This document shows, in pieces, positions 7,846-17,459 of a stretch of DNA of 64,000 nucleotides (within the stretch, counting starts at the first letter, position 1; each line of letters starts with the position of its first letter). This DNA is from an uncultured Flavobacteriales bacterium (GTDB lineage: Bacteria; Bacteroidota; Bacteroidia; Flavobacteriales_G; Salibacteraceae). The position numbers were made by a program, and so were the translations under genes. The notes under the pieces were generated by a model that saw nothing but the letters and a program-made list of their open reading frames with translations, did not search any database and had not been told where the DNA came from. The DNA is taken from the NCBI GenBank assembly GCA_913020435.1, contig CAJVZZ010000008.1, positions 1-64,000 of the forward strand, in the 5' to 3' direction.

Positions 7846-10320
7846 CTAGCTTTTTCTATTAAAAAAACGACTCTTTTTCTCAGTATCTTCTTGCTCTGAT
7901 TCTTCGTAATAACCTCCATAACCATAGCCATAACCATAACCATAGCCATAACCATATCCATAACTATAATTATAGCTATAACGACCACTTCTAATTTCCA
8001 CACCGTTTAACACAACAGCTAGGTTTTTTAAATTATTCTCATTAACAACTCTATCAACCATTTGAATAAAACTTCGCTTACTATATTCAGCTCTAAATAT
8101 ATAGAGCGGATAATCGGCTAATTTTAAGCAATAGATACCGTCAGTTACCAATCCAACTGGAGGATTATCAATAATTATAGTATCGTAGATTTTCTTCAAT
8201 TCGTCCAGTAACGCTGGTAATTTACCATTTATGATTAACTCAGATGGGTTAGGAGGAACTGGTCCAGCAGTTATAAAGTCTAGGTCAGTTTGCTGACTGG
8301 ATTGTATCGTATCTTCAATTTTATCTTTTCCAATAAGTAGAGTAGACATTCCGTTTTTATTCTGAACATTAAAACCTTTGTGGATTTTTGGTTTCCTCAT
8401 ATCTAAATCAAGGATAATTACTTTCCTACCCGAAAAGGCTATAATTCCGCCTAGATTTATAGCAACAAAGGTTTTTCCTTCACCAGAAATAGTCGAGGTT
8501 ATCGCAATAACTTTTGAGCCTGCTGATTCTGTAGCTAGGAATTTTAAATTTGTTCTTAATGAGCGGAAAGATTCAGCCAAAACAGATTTAGGCCTTTTAT
8601 CTACGATTAATTGGCTAACAGGTATTTTGTCCTTTACTTGTGGCACAATACCCAAAGTCCCAACAGAAGCGTTAGTCAATTTTACAATTTCATTCAAAGA
8701 ACCTATTGTGTTGTGACTCAGGTAACGCACTACTACAAGTAAAACCGAGCAGAAAAAAGCAAATACTATAAAAATGATGTAAGTCATTTTTACATTTGGT
8801 TCAATAGGCAAGTGGTCAGGAGCAGCCTTTTCTAGTATTACACATTCCGGTACAATTCCAGCTTTTGCTATTGCGTACTCTGCTTTTTTCTCCAGAAGTA
8901 ATGTATAGAACTTTTCATTTATTGCGAAAATTCTTTTGAGCCTTGTATATTTTAATTCTTGAAGAGGTAATCCGCTAAAAGTGCTCTCAATTTCACTAAT
9001 TTTTTGAGTAAGACTAGAGATTCTAGACTTCAAATTCAATTCCATAGAAATAATACTTTCTGTAAGTAACTTCTTTTGAATGCGCACTTGATAATCTAAA
9101 TTTTGGACTCTGCCGCTAGATGCAGTAACCTCATAAAGACTTTGTTCTTTTTCTATTTGAAGTTCTTGCACGTAAGCAATTTGTTGCATTAGATTATCTT
9201 CAAATTGAGTTCCTGTCAGAAATGGAATAAGTTCATGAACTTCCACCGAATCATAGTTGCCAGAAGCTGCTCGTTTAACTTGTTTCAAGATTTCTTGCTC
9301 TAGTTGTTGATTGATTAGTTCTTCTTCTAGATTGCCAAGACGATCAAGATATACTCCCGTTAATTCAACCGATCCAGTTACTTTATTGCTCAATTTAAAT
9401 TCTTGGATAGAAACTTCAGACTCTTTAAGTCTTCCATATACTTCAGAAATTTGGCTATCAATAAAGTTAATCACTTGTGTTGAACTGTGAATTTTACGGT
9501 CTAAATCGTAATCAATAAAACCAGTAGAAATAGCATTAGAAAGATCTGCAGCTTTTCTTGGGTTTTCATCAGTGAATGAAATACTAATTGATTGTGCCGA
9601 TTTATTTAAAACTCTAATATCCAGACTATTACTGTATTTATTTAGAATGCTCGAGTTATTATTAAGAACAAAAAACACATCGTTCGTAGATTCTGTTTCT
9701 TGATCATTTTGAATAATATCAAAATCTAGAATTTTTATGGAGAACGATAAGTAGGGTAGTTCTATAAGCTTATTGATTTGAAACTTCTGGTAATTAGAAG
9801 CTCCTACTGGTTCATCAATTGACAAATGTATTTCATAGCTATTTGGAAAGTAAACATAGTATTTATGCAGGAAGGCTTTAGAATTGATTATATCATAATC
9901 CACAAAATATGGGGAAGACATATATAATTCATAGTTTAACAGTTCGCCTTCATTAAAATATGAAATATCAAGAGGCAGTTTTTTGAAAATGGTTTTTAGA
10001 AACTCTTTAGATTTAATAACCTCTAAATCCGACATCATGTCCTGATTCTGATTTTTACCAAAATCTAGTTCGAGTAATTGGCTAGCTTGGTTAGATTCTT
10101 TTAGTTGCAAAATACTAGTGCTCTGATACATGGGTTGATAATACCTCAGGTATAAGTAGGCACTACAAAAAGAAATAGAGAGAAATAGTAAAATCCAAAT
10201 TAGAGATTTTTGAGCCAAATGGATAAATAACCCAAGCTCAAATTCTTGACTAAATTTTGTCAGTCTGTCTTTGTATAGATCAAGACTTTCGTTTTGATCC
10301 TCTCTAGTTTCCTGTATCAT
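7846..10320 (-). CDS. Polysaccharide co-polymerase / BY-type tyrosine kinase (Wzc-like)
   Basis: This 824-residue fusion has an N-terminal Wzz chain-length domain with one membrane segment near residues 40-60, a long periplasmic coiled-coil region, a second membrane segment near residue 515, and a cytoplasmic P-loop kinase. The kinase shows Walker A (ISGEGKTF, about residue 605), Walker A' (IILDLDMRKPK) and Walker B (TIIIDNPPVG, about residue 715). The C-terminus is a tyrosine cluster, an alternating Tyr-Gly run then YYEES, the autophosphorylation tail of BY-kinases. Such proteins control polymer length and export together with the outer-membrane Wza protein, whose gene ends at the base before this one starts. 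The tail is encoded by a tandem DNA repeat (listed separately). Confidence 0.95.
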   Translation of the reverse strand: MIQETREDQNESLDLYKDRLTKFSQEFELGLFIHLAQKSLIWILLFLSISFCSAYLYLRYYQPMYQSTSILQLKESNQASQLLELDFGKNQNQDMMSDLEVIKSKEFLKTIFKKLPLDISYFNEGELLNYELYMSSPYFVDYDIINSKAFLHKYYVYFPNSYEIHLSIDEPVGASNYQKFQINKLIELPYLSFSIKILDFDIIQNDQETESTNDVFFVLNNNSSILNKYSNSLDIRVLNKSAQSISISFTDENPRKAADLSNAISTGFIDYDLDRKIHSSTQVINFIDSQISEVYGRLKESEVSIQEFKLSNKVTGSVELTGVYLDRLGNLEEELINQQLEQEILKQVKRAASGNYDSVEVHELIPFLTGTQFEDNLMQQIAYVQELQIEKEQSLYEVTASSGRVQNLDYQVRIQKKLLTESIISMELNLKSRISSLTQKISEIESTFSGLPLQELKYTRLKRIFAINEKFYTLLLEKKAEYAIAKAGIVPECVILEKAAPDHLPIEPNVKMTYIIFIVFAFFCSVLLVVVRYLSHNTIGSLNEIVKLTNASVGTLGIVPQVKDKIPVSQLIVDKRPKSVLAESFRSLRTNLKFLATESAGSKVIAITSTISGEGKTFVAINLGGIIAFSGRKVIILDLDMRKPKIHKGFNVQNKNGMSTLLIGKDKIEDTIQSSQQTDLDFITAGPVPPNPSELIINGKLPALLDELKKIYDTIIIDNPPVGLVTDGIYCLKLADYPLYIFRAEYSKRSFIQMVDRVVNENNLKNLAVVLNGVEIRSGRYSYNYSYGYGYGYGYGYGYGYGGYYEESEQEDTEKKSRFFNRKS
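7913..7983 (-). repeat. Imperfect 6/12-base tandem repeat encoding the Tyr-Gly tail of the BY-kinase
   Basis: On the plus strand the units are variants of CCATAACCATAG. They encode about nine Tyr-Gly pairs, preceded by Tyr-Ser/Tyr-Asn pairs of related sequence (CTATAATTATAG). The unit length is a multiple of three, so slippage would change the number of phosphorylatable tyrosines without breaking the frame. Confidence 0.85.
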
Positions 10321-11115
10321 TTAATTACTTAAAGCAGATAACGCTTGAAATGTGGTGATTGTCAATAAAATTGTAGAAAGGATACTTACAAATGGGGTGA
10401 TTTCCCTAAGAACATTGGATGCAATTCTTTTTCTCGGTTCTACGTAGATAATATCTTCAGTTTGTAGGAGCATGTTTGCGTGCTTAAGTCCCTCAATCGT
10501 GCTAAGATCGAACTCATATACTAGTGGATTATTCGGATCACCTGTTTTCCGAATCAACTTTACTTTTTGAGCCTTTCCAAATTCGGAAACACCTCCAGCA
10601 AGCGCGAGTGCCTCCATTAGTGTAGTGTTATTATTATTTAATCCAATTACTGTCGCATTACCATAACTTCCTGGAAATACAAATACTCTTCTATTATTTA
10701 CAAATAATTGAACAAAAGGGTCGTTAAAAGAATACGCATATTTTTTCTGCAAAAAGAGTTCCGCTTCTCTAACAGTTTTCCCTGCAATCTTTATATTTCC
10801 TAGAACAGGAAGCTTGCTCGAGCTGTCTCGTTCAACTAGGTAACTAAAAATAGCCATGTTTTGAGCACCGCCCATCATTTGACTTCCTGCTTGTCCTTGG
10901 TTAGAAATATCAATTAGCTTAAACCCATCATTAGCATAGAGTCTAAAAAAGAACAGATCGTTAGGTTGAATAATATAGCCACTTGATCGGACAGTATCGC
11001 TGGGTATGTCAAACTTATAATCCTTTTCGGTTTTGAGCATTATACTCTGATTGATACAACTTGTAAAGCCAATGCTTGATACAATAACTAAAAGAATTAA
11101 ATTGAGTTTTTTCAT
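10321..11115 (-). CDS. Polysaccharide export lipoprotein (Wza/BexD-like)
   Basis: I start this gene at the ATG at 11115 rather than the in-frame ATG at 11145, because MKKLNLILLVIVSSIGFTSC is then a clean lipoprotein signal peptide (Cys20). The mature part has the Poly_export domain (SGYIIQPNDLFFFRLY, then KIAGKTVREAELFLQKKY) and an SLBB-type segment (FPGSYGNATVIGL, LMEALALAGGV). A hydrophobic C-terminal helix (about the last 25 residues) could be the outer-membrane-spanning helix of Wza-like channels. It is expected to form the export channel partnered by the BY-kinase encoded immediately downstream, with no gap between the two genes. Confidence 0.92.
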   Translation of the reverse strand: MKKLNLILLVIVSSIGFTSCINQSIMLKTEKDYKFDIPSDTVRSSGYIIQPNDLFFFRLYANDGFKLIDISNQGQAGSQMMGGAQNMAIFSYLVERDSSSKLPVLGNIKIAGKTVREAELFLQKKYAYSFNDPFVQLFVNNRRVFVFPGSYGNATVIGLNNNNTTLMEALALAGGVSEFGKAQKVKLIRKTGDPNNPLVYEFDLSTIEGLKHANMLLQTEDIIYVEPRKRIASNVLREITPFVSILSTILLTITTFQALSALSN

Positions 11116-11170
11116 GTTCGATTTTTGACTGTACAAAGTTAACAAAATGAATAATCTTAGCTAAGTTCTA

Positions 11171-12349
11171 TTACTTGATTAACCTAGAATATAAGCCTTC
11201 CATATTTTTAACTAAAACGTGGTAACTGAATTTATCAATAACCATAGATCTGCCAACACCCGACATCTCTTTCCTGAGTTCTTGATTATCAACTAATTTC
11301 AAAAGATTTGTAAAGAATAAACTCTCGTTTTCTATAGGACTTAAAAGAGCACTTTTATTTGGGATAACGACATTCTTAATTCCACCAACTTCAGTACTTA
11401 CTATTGGCTTTCCAGCAGCCTGCGCTTCTATTAAACTTACAGGTGTTCCTTCATTCAAACTCGTTAAACAAACAAGATCAAGACCTGCCAATGCCCAATC
11501 AATTTCCTTAATCCAAGAGGTGAAAATAACATTGGCGCCTTTATACTCCCGCTCTTCGTAAGACAAATCTGCTGCTGTACATTGTTCTTGTATGTCAGAT
11601 TTAGACTCTCCATCACCGATTATTACAAATCGGACTGGAGCCTTAGAGTTTCTCTGGACATGTTCCGCTGCCTTGATAAACAATTGATGATTTTTTATGG
11701 GCACCAATCGACCAATTATTCCAATTGCGAGTTCTTCGTCTTTTATATTAAATTTAGTTCTGAAGGATCTTCTTTTTTCTTCACTGTTTCCGGTAAATTG
11801 TTCCAAATCAAAACCCAATGGAATAACTGATATTTTGTCAGCTGCAACAATTTTGTAAATATTGACGAGTTCATTTTTTTGCAATTCGCTAATTGCTATT
11901 ATAGCATTCGATTTTTTGGCTAAGTACCGTTCTACCGTTTTATAAATCCTTGCGATTATTGGATTGAAATAGCCGTGAAAAACATGCCCATGAAAAGTAT
12001 GAACTATTATCGGTATTTTACAGGATATAGCTGCCAGTCTGCCAATAGCGCCAGCTTTTGAAGCATGTGTATGGACAATGTCAGGTTTAAATTCTCTAAT
12101 TATTTTTTTAATTTCCCGATAAGCTTTCCAGTCCTTAATTGGATTCATGGATCGCCTCATTTCATAAATAATTTCGGGTTTCAGACCTAAGTTATCAGCC
12201 ATATATAGGGAGGATGCTTCTGACTCATCTTTATCTCCTCCAATAAGCTTTGTCTCATATTTATCGGAAAGATATTTGGTTAAATAGGTGGCGTTATAGG
12301 TAGGCCCTCCAACGTTAAAACGGTTTAATATTCTAAGGACTTTAGTCAT
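11171..12349 (-). CDS. Glycosyltransferase family 4
   Basis: A 392-residue GT-B fold retaining glycosyltransferase. The N-terminal acceptor domain begins MTKVLRILNRFNVGGPTYN, typical of polysaccharide GT4 enzymes, with THASKAGAIGRLAA and HTFHGHVF following. The C-terminal nucleotide-sugar domain carries IGIIGRLVPIKNH and the E-X7-E motif region NEGTPVSLIEAQAAGKPIV. It transfers a hexose or similar sugar from an activated donor; neither donor nor acceptor can be assigned. It is the only glycosyltransferase in this operon, so most sugars of the repeat unit must be added by enzymes encoded elsewhere. Confidence 0.92.
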   Translation of the reverse strand: MTKVLRILNRFNVGGPTYNATYLTKYLSDKYETKLIGGDKDESEASSLYMADNLGLKPEIIYEMRRSMNPIKDWKAYREIKKIIREFKPDIVHTHASKAGAIGRLAAISCKIPIIVHTFHGHVFHGYFNPIIARIYKTVERYLAKKSNAIIAISELQKNELVNIYKIVAADKISVIPLGFDLEQFTGNSEEKRRSFRTKFNIKDEELAIGIIGRLVPIKNHQLFIKAAEHVQRNSKAPVRFVIIGDGESKSDIQEQCTAADLSYEEREYKGANVIFTSWIKEIDWALAGLDLVCLTSLNEGTPVSLIEAQAAGKPIVSTEVGGIKNVVIPNKSALLSPIENESLFFTNLLKLVDNQELRKEMSGVGRSMVIDKFSYHVLVKNMEGLYSRLIK

Positions 12350-12358
12350 TGGGAAAGC

Positions 12359-14299
12359 TTATACGTGCATGTATTTTATATACCAACGCTGGAAAACCAT
12401 CAAATTCCAGATCGTTCCAGAGGCATTTCCCACATCATTTGATTGTAATTTTTTCAGCTGCTTTTCTACAGCGGGCCAATTAAACAGACCTTGTTCAACA
12501 ATGTAGGATTGGCTAAAGTAATCTGCAGTTATAAGATGGTTTAACTCTCCTTTTAACCAACTAGTTACAGGTATTTCAAACCCTTTTTTAGGTCGGTTAT
12601 ACAATCGTTCAGGTAGAATTGTTCTAAAGGAATCCTGAACAATTTTCTTTCTAATGTTCTGGTTGATTTTAAACTGTACGGGTATTTCAAAAGCAAAATT
12701 CACCAAGTTATGGTCCAGAAAAGGTGTGCGCACTTCTAAGCCATTAGCCATTGACATGTGATCTACTTTAAATAGCATATCATTCGGTAACACCAATTGC
12801 ATATCAGTATACAACGCCTCATTTAAGGTACCGTCCTTAGAAATACTTTTTAAAATACGCTCTTTTCGTTTTTTGTAATCATATGCGCCATCGGTTAGTC
12901 TGTGAATTTTTTCGACATTGGATTCGTGTAAAAGATAATTTGCTGTTTCTTCATTTCTAAAAGTTGCCCACTGCCAGTAGCGTTCTTTTGGAGAAAGTTT
13001 CATTCCCATTGCAAAACGCTGTAACTGTCTGTTAACATTCCAGATTTTACTATCTCTATTTTTAGGCAAAGGATTCAGAAGTGGTGCTAGAGTGGCGGCT
13101 ACTTTCTCTGAATTACCTGGATTTCTAGCTTTAAACTCTGCTGCATGTTTATTATATCCAGCAAACATTTCATCTGCACCGTCACCGCTTAACGCAACTT
13201 TAATTTCTTTTCTAGTTTTTTTAGATAGAATAAACATGTTAATTGCACTAGAATCCGCAAAGGGTTCATCAATGTAATCTAGTGCCTCTTCAACATGATC
13301 TAATAAATCTTGGTTAGTTAATTTAAAGGTCGTATGATCCGTTTTAAACTTTTCGGCAACTTCTTCGGCATAATCAGTTTCATCAAAAAACGGGTGGTCC
13401 TTGAAGCCAATTGAGAACGTTTTAAGTTTTGATGAATACCTTGAAGCCAGCGCACAAATAACAGAACTATCTATACCTCCGCTTAAAAACGCACCTAGAG
13501 GAACATCAGAAACCATTCTTCTTTGCACAGATTCTTTTAGCAATTCCATGAAATTGGTTTTTGCCGTCTCGTAAGAAAGTGGATTTAAATCTTCATGGGT
13601 AAAGTTAGGCTTGGGAATAGAGTAGTAGTTAACAGGAGTTCTCTCTTCTTCCTGTAAGTCAAAAATATTGTTGATTTTTAAATACTGACCAGGTTCCAGC
13701 TTATGTACATTCTCGAATATAGTGTTGGGCGCGGGAATATAGTTGAGTTGTAAGTAATTAAATATGGAAACCTTATCTAGCGACCTTTGCAATGGATATT
13801 TAACTAATGCTTTTAACTCAGATGCAAACGCAAAGAAATTCTCTTGGAAGGTATAGACTAGTGGTTTAATTCCTATTCGATCTCTTGCTATGAAGAGTGA
13901 TTTTTCAACTTTGTCAAAAATTGCAAGTGCAAAAAAGCCGTTTATTTTTTCCAAACAGTTCTCTTTTTCACTTATGTATAGTTGAAGTAAAACTTCGGTG
14001 TCTGAATTTGTTTTAAATATTACACCTTTAGATTCAAGCATTTCACGGTAAACTTTATAATTATAAAATTCACCATTGAATACGATTACAAACCTTTCTG
14101 AAGGATCAAACATGGGTTGATTTGCAGAATTATCGGTATCAATAATTGATAATCGTCTGTGGCCTAGCGCTATGTTAAATTCAGAAAAATAGCCTTCAGC
14201 ATCGGGCCCTCTTTTCTCAAGAGCACCCGTCGCAGCAGAGACAGTCTCTAAAACGGATTGGTCGCTATTCAGAGAAACGACGCCTGTTATTCCGCACAT
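12359..14299 (-). CDS. asnB: Asparagine synthase (glutamine-hydrolysing)
   Basis: The 646-residue protein starts MCGITGVVS; Cys2 is the glutaminase nucleophile exposed after Met removal. The N-terminal Ntn domain has NGEFYNY and FFAFASEL, and the synthetase domain has the PP-loop FLSGGIDSSV and ALSGDGADEMF. Members of this clade (about 620-650 residues) are common in bacterial exopolysaccharide clusters, where they may amidate a uronic-acid or amino-acid substituent rather than make free asparagine. It is the first gene of the minus-strand polysaccharide operon and ends nine bases before the GT4 gene starts. Whether it serves Asn synthesis or polymer modification cannot be decided from sequence. 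Confidence 0.92.
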   Translation of the reverse strand: MCGITGVVSLNSDQSVLETVSAATGALEKRGPDAEGYFSEFNIALGHRRLSIIDTDNSANQPMFDPSERFVIVFNGEFYNYKVYREMLESKGVIFKTNSDTEVLLQLYISEKENCLEKINGFFALAIFDKVEKSLFIARDRIGIKPLVYTFQENFFAFASELKALVKYPLQRSLDKVSIFNYLQLNYIPAPNTIFENVHKLEPGQYLKINNIFDLQEEERTPVNYYSIPKPNFTHEDLNPLSYETAKTNFMELLKESVQRRMVSDVPLGAFLSGGIDSSVICALASRYSSKLKTFSIGFKDHPFFDETDYAEEVAEKFKTDHTTFKLTNQDLLDHVEEALDYIDEPFADSSAINMFILSKKTRKEIKVALSGDGADEMFAGYNKHAAEFKARNPGNSEKVAATLAPLLNPLPKNRDSKIWNVNRQLQRFAMGMKLSPKERYWQWATFRNEETANYLLHESNVEKIHRLTDGAYDYKKRKERILKSISKDGTLNEALYTDMQLVLPNDMLFKVDHMSMANGLEVRTPFLDHNLVNFAFEIPVQFKINQNIRKKIVQDSFRTILPERLYNRPKKGFEIPVTSWLKGELNHLITADYFSQSYIVEQGLFNWPAVEKQLKKLQSNDVGNASGTIWNLMVFQRWYIKYMHV

Positions 14300-14381
14300 A
14301 GTATAAATTTCTTCACGCCGTGAAAGTAGAAAATGCTTTCTATACTATTTCTAATTATAGCTAAAAGTCACCAAAATTGTA

Positions 14382-14423
14382 CAAAAAAAAAGCTTCAACC
14401 GATTAATTAGGTTGAAGCTTTTT
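14382..14423 (-). terminator. Rho-independent terminator downstream of lpdA
   Basis: A 14-base arm (14387-14400) pairs perfectly with 14410-14423 around a nine-base loop. Read on the minus strand the stem is followed by a run of about nine T. It lies 16 bases after the lpdA stop and separates lpdA from the asnB operon promoter region. Confidence 0.92.
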
Positions 14424-14438
14424 AGAATTAGTTTTTCA

Positions 14439-15827
14439 TTATATATGAATTACTTCATCGTAAGCAGCAGCAGCGGCTTCCATAATTGCCTCACTCATGG
14501 TAGGGTGAGGATGAATAGTTTTGATAAGCTCGTGCCCTGTAGTTTCCAACTTTCTAATTGCCACTATTTCTGCAATGAGTTCAGTTACGTTATAACCAAT
14601 CATATGACCGCCTAACAACTCGCCGTATTTAGCATCAAAGATCAACTTTACAAAACCTTCGTTATGGCCTGCAGCACTTGCTTTTCCAGAAGCTGAGAAA
14701 GGAAACTTACCTACTTTTAATTCGTAACCAGCATCTTTTGCTGCTTGTTCTGTATATCCTACAGAAGCTACTTCAGGAAAACAATAAGTGCATCCAGGGA
14801 TGTTATTGTAATCGATAGCTTCAGGGTTTAAACCTGCCATTTTTTCTACTGCCGTAATTCCTTCAGCAGAAGCAACGTGCGCTAAAGCTGGTCCAGGCAC
14901 TATGTCACCAATTGCCCAAACAGTAGGAAGGTTGGTTTGGTAAAAATCGTTTACCAAAACTTTTCCCTTATCTGTTGCAATTCCAACTTCTTCTAATCCT
15001 ATTTTAGCAAGATTGGTAGCAATACCAACTGCAGAAAGCACTAAATCACATTCGATTACTTCTTCACCTTTTTTAGTTTTAACAGTAACCTTGCAACCAG
15101 TTCCTTTTGTATCAACAGATAGTACCTCTGAAGAGGTCATAACTTTCATTCCTGATTTCTTGAATGAACGCCCCAGTTGTTTTGAAATATCAATGTCTTC
15201 AACAGGAACAATTTCCGGTAGATATTCAATTAAAGTAACTTCAGTTCCCATGGTTTGGTAGAAGTACGCAAACTCAGATCCAATAGCACCAGAACCCACT
15301 ACAACCAGTTTCTTAGGTTGCTTTGGTAATGTCATTGCTTCTCGGTAACCAATTATTTTTTTTCCGTCTTGCGGTAGGTTAGGCAATTCTCTTGAACGAG
15401 CACCTGTAGCAATAATAATGTTCTTGGCAGAGTAAACAGTATCTTTTCCTTTATCATCGGTAACAGTAAGTTCAGTTCCCGATTTTAGAATACCACTTCC
15501 CATGATAACTTCAATCTTGTTCTTTTTCATCAAGAACTGGATTCCGTTACTCATTTTTTCAGCAACACCTCTGCTTCGTTTAACAACTGCGCTAAAGTCT
15601 GCATTTGCATCTTTAACATTTATACCAAAATCCTCGGCATGAGAAAGGTAACTGAATACTTGAGCACTTTTTAACAGTGCTTTGGTAGGAATACAACCCC
15701 AGTTTAGGCAAATGCCTCCAAGTTCTTCACGTTCAACAATCGCCACTTTTTGGCCAAGTTGCGCTGCACGAATAGCAGCTACATAGCCACCTGGTCCGCT
15801 TCCCAATACAATAAGATCAAAATTCAT
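14439..15827 (-). CDS. lpdA: Dihydrolipoyl dehydrogenase (E3)
   Basis: A 462-residue flavoprotein disulfide reductase. The N-terminal FAD site is VLGSGPGGYVAAI, the redox disulfide is in GGICLNWGCIPTK (Cys40/Cys45), the NAD site is VVGSGAIGSEFA, and the C-terminal active-site base is in TIHPHPTMSEA. It reoxidises dihydrolipoamide of the 2-oxoacid dehydrogenase and glycine-cleavage complexes with NAD+. No E1 or E2 gene is nearby, so this is a stand-alone lpd, probably shared by several complexes. It has its own terminator. The 85-base gap upstream would hold a promoter or lead from the J-domain gene. Confidence 0.97.
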   Translation of the reverse strand: MNFDLIVLGSGPGGYVAAIRAAQLGQKVAIVEREELGGICLNWGCIPTKALLKSAQVFSYLSHAEDFGINVKDANADFSAVVKRSRGVAEKMSNGIQFLMKKNKIEVIMGSGILKSGTELTVTDDKGKDTVYSAKNIIIATGARSRELPNLPQDGKKIIGYREAMTLPKQPKKLVVVGSGAIGSEFAYFYQTMGTEVTLIEYLPEIVPVEDIDISKQLGRSFKKSGMKVMTSSEVLSVDTKGTGCKVTVKTKKGEEVIECDLVLSAVGIATNLAKIGLEEVGIATDKGKVLVNDFYQTNLPTVWAIGDIVPGPALAHVASAEGITAVEKMAGLNPEAIDYNNIPGCTYCFPEVASVGYTEQAAKDAGYELKVGKFPFSASGKASAAGHNEGFVKLIFDAKYGELLGGHMIGYNVTELIAEIVAIRKLETTGHELIKTIHPHPTMSEAIMEAAAAAYDEVIHI

Positions 15828-15912
15828 ATATCGTGTTTTTCTTTCGTTTTAATAAGGACTGCGAATTTATAAAATAACCTCTTCAACGATTGAGTATTCG
15901 CAATTTTCAGTA

Positions 15913-16641
15913 TTACTTTATTCCTCTTTCCAATTTGACTTGCTCATAAGCCTCTTGAACTTTTTGGAATTTCTCTTTAGCAGCTTTTTGGTATTCCTCT
16001 CCTAGGTTGGAAACCTTGTCCGGATGGTATTCAACAGCCAATTTCCGGTATGCTTTTTTAACCTCTGCTTCACTAGCAGTATTTTTAAGATTTAGTACAT
16101 CGTAATGTGTGGCAGAATCCACATAAAACATTGACTTTAAGGAATTAAAGTCAGAGTTGGAAAGTTGCAAGCCAACTGCTATTTGATGTAATAAGTTTAG
16201 TTCACTTTGATCAACAATACCATCGGCTTTAGCGATTCCAAATAAGTACTGCATAAGTTGAAGCCTCATAGGAGCTTCCATGTTCATTGCAATTTGAGCA
16301 GTTACTTGATTGATCGGAATCGGTTTGTCTAGAATATCTCTAAGAGCTATTAAGAGTTCTTTTGCATTTTGAGTTCCAAATTGGCCTATCAAAAATTGCT
16401 TTACAAACTCTAGTTCGCTCTTTTTAACTTTACCATTTGCTTTCATTACCGCAGCACTCAGCACTAAAAGACTAACATTAAAATCGCCTCTACCTGATGG
16501 TTGCGCAGTTCCAGGTCCTAATCTATTTTCTTGAGACGCACTATCTAGCATACTTCCAATAGCAAAGCCTACTATTGCACCAATTGGACCTCCAAATGCC
16601 CATCCTAATCCGCCTGCTATCCACTTACTATAATTTGCCAT
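15913..16641 (-). CDS. TerB/DjlA-like co-chaperone with C-terminal J domain
   Basis: The 242-residue protein has three parts. Residues 8-32 are a Gly-rich hydrophobic segment ([20 protein letters not shown]), a possible membrane anchor or glycine zipper as in DjlA. Residues 50-160 form an all-helical TerB-like domain ([32 protein letters not shown]). Residues 175-242 are a DnaJ domain with the HPD motif in [11 protein letters not shown] domains stimulate DnaK ATPase; DjlA in E. coli is a membrane co-chaperone linked to capsule regulation. It sits 26 bases downstream of a TPM gene and is probably co-transcribed with the TPM pair. Confidence 0.85.
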   Translation of the reverse strand: MANYSKWIAGGLGWAFGGPIGAIVGFAIGSMLDSASQENRLGPGTAQPSGRGDFNVSLLVLSAAVMKANGKVKKSELEFVKQFLIGQFGTQNAKELLIALRDILDKPIPINQVTAQIAMNMEAPMRLQLMQYLFGIAKADGIVDQSELNLLHQIAVGLQLSNSDFNSLKSMFYVDSATHYDVLNLKNTASEAEVKKAYRKLAVEYHPDKVSNLGEEYQKAAKEKFQKVQEAYEQVKLERGIK

Positions 16642-16667
16642 TTTAGCTACTTATTTCGATTTTAAAC

Positions 16668-17456
16668 TTACCAAGAACCTGTAGCACCTCCGCCGCCACA
16701 ACCCTCGATTCCTCCAGCGCTTCCTGAAAAATCACTCCAGCTTCCATGGCTTCCTTTACCAACAGAACCGCCTAAAAATAGATTAGTCCAAAACGGGTGA
16801 GCACCTGAAGAATAGTTTCTTCTATTTTCGCTTCTTATGCGTAAAACAATAAAAACAAGAATCATAACCAATAAAGGTAAAATTGTCCAAAGGCTTATAC
16901 CACGATCAGTTTTGCTCAAGTATTCGCTGGCTGAAGTTTCTTTTAGAGTTAGACTGTTTAAAGTTTGAATACTCTTTGATATTCCAGTAGAGTAGTCGTT
17001 TTGAATAAATTCAGGCAACATTTCAAACTCAACAATCCTTGCTCCGATTTCTTTCGGCAGTAAATGCGACAATCCGCTGCCAATTGCAATGAAAACATAC
17101 TCTTGAGAATTAATTGTTTTTGGTTTTAATAGCAAAACAATTCCGCTGTCTTTTCCATTTTCTCTTATGGCCCATTTCCGACCAATTTCGATAGCCATTT
17201 GAGCTTTTTCGTATCCATTTAAATTAGGTACAACTGCAAGCATAATTTGAATACCAGTACTTCTTGAAAACTGAATTAACTCCGCTTCTAATTGATTTAG
17301 TTGTTTGGAGGTTAATATATTTGGTGCTCCTTCGATAATATTAACTAAGCGAGAAGGAGCTGGCTTTATCGGAATACCATCTTTATCAAAAACTTGAGTA
17401 TTAGCGCTAAACAGCAAGCCTGGAGCTAACAGCAGTAAGAGAATTAACTTTTTCAT
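16668..17456 (-). CDS. TPM-domain membrane protein with Gly-rich tail (YgcG-like)
   Basis: The 262-residue protein has a signal peptide (MKKLILLLLLAPGLLFSA), a periplasmic TPM domain (residues ~35-155, with GIQIMLAVVP and DSGIVLLLKP), a membrane segment near 183-203 (LWTILPLLVMILVFIVL), and a short tail ending GGGGATGSW. The Gly-rich end is characteristic of the YgcG group. TPM domains have been called phosphatase-like, and a plant homologue works in photosystem II repair; the bacterial role is uncertain. It starts three bases after the second TPM gene ends, as in the common TPM gene pairs, but no LemA gene is present. Confidence 0.85.
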   Translation of the reverse strand: MKKLILLLLLAPGLLFSANTQVFDKDGIPIKPAPSRLVNIIEGAPNILTSKQLNQLEAELIQFSRSTGIQIMLAVVPNLNGYEKAQMAIEIGRKWAIRENGKDSGIVLLLKPKTINSQEYVFIAIGSGLSHLLPKEIGARIVEFEMLPEFIQNDYSTGISKSIQTLNSLTLKETSASEYLSKTDRGISLWTILPLLVMILVFIVLRIRSENRRNYSSGAHPFWTNLFLGGSVGKGSHGSWSDFSGSAGGIEGCGGGGATGSW

Positions 17457-17459
17457 CGT

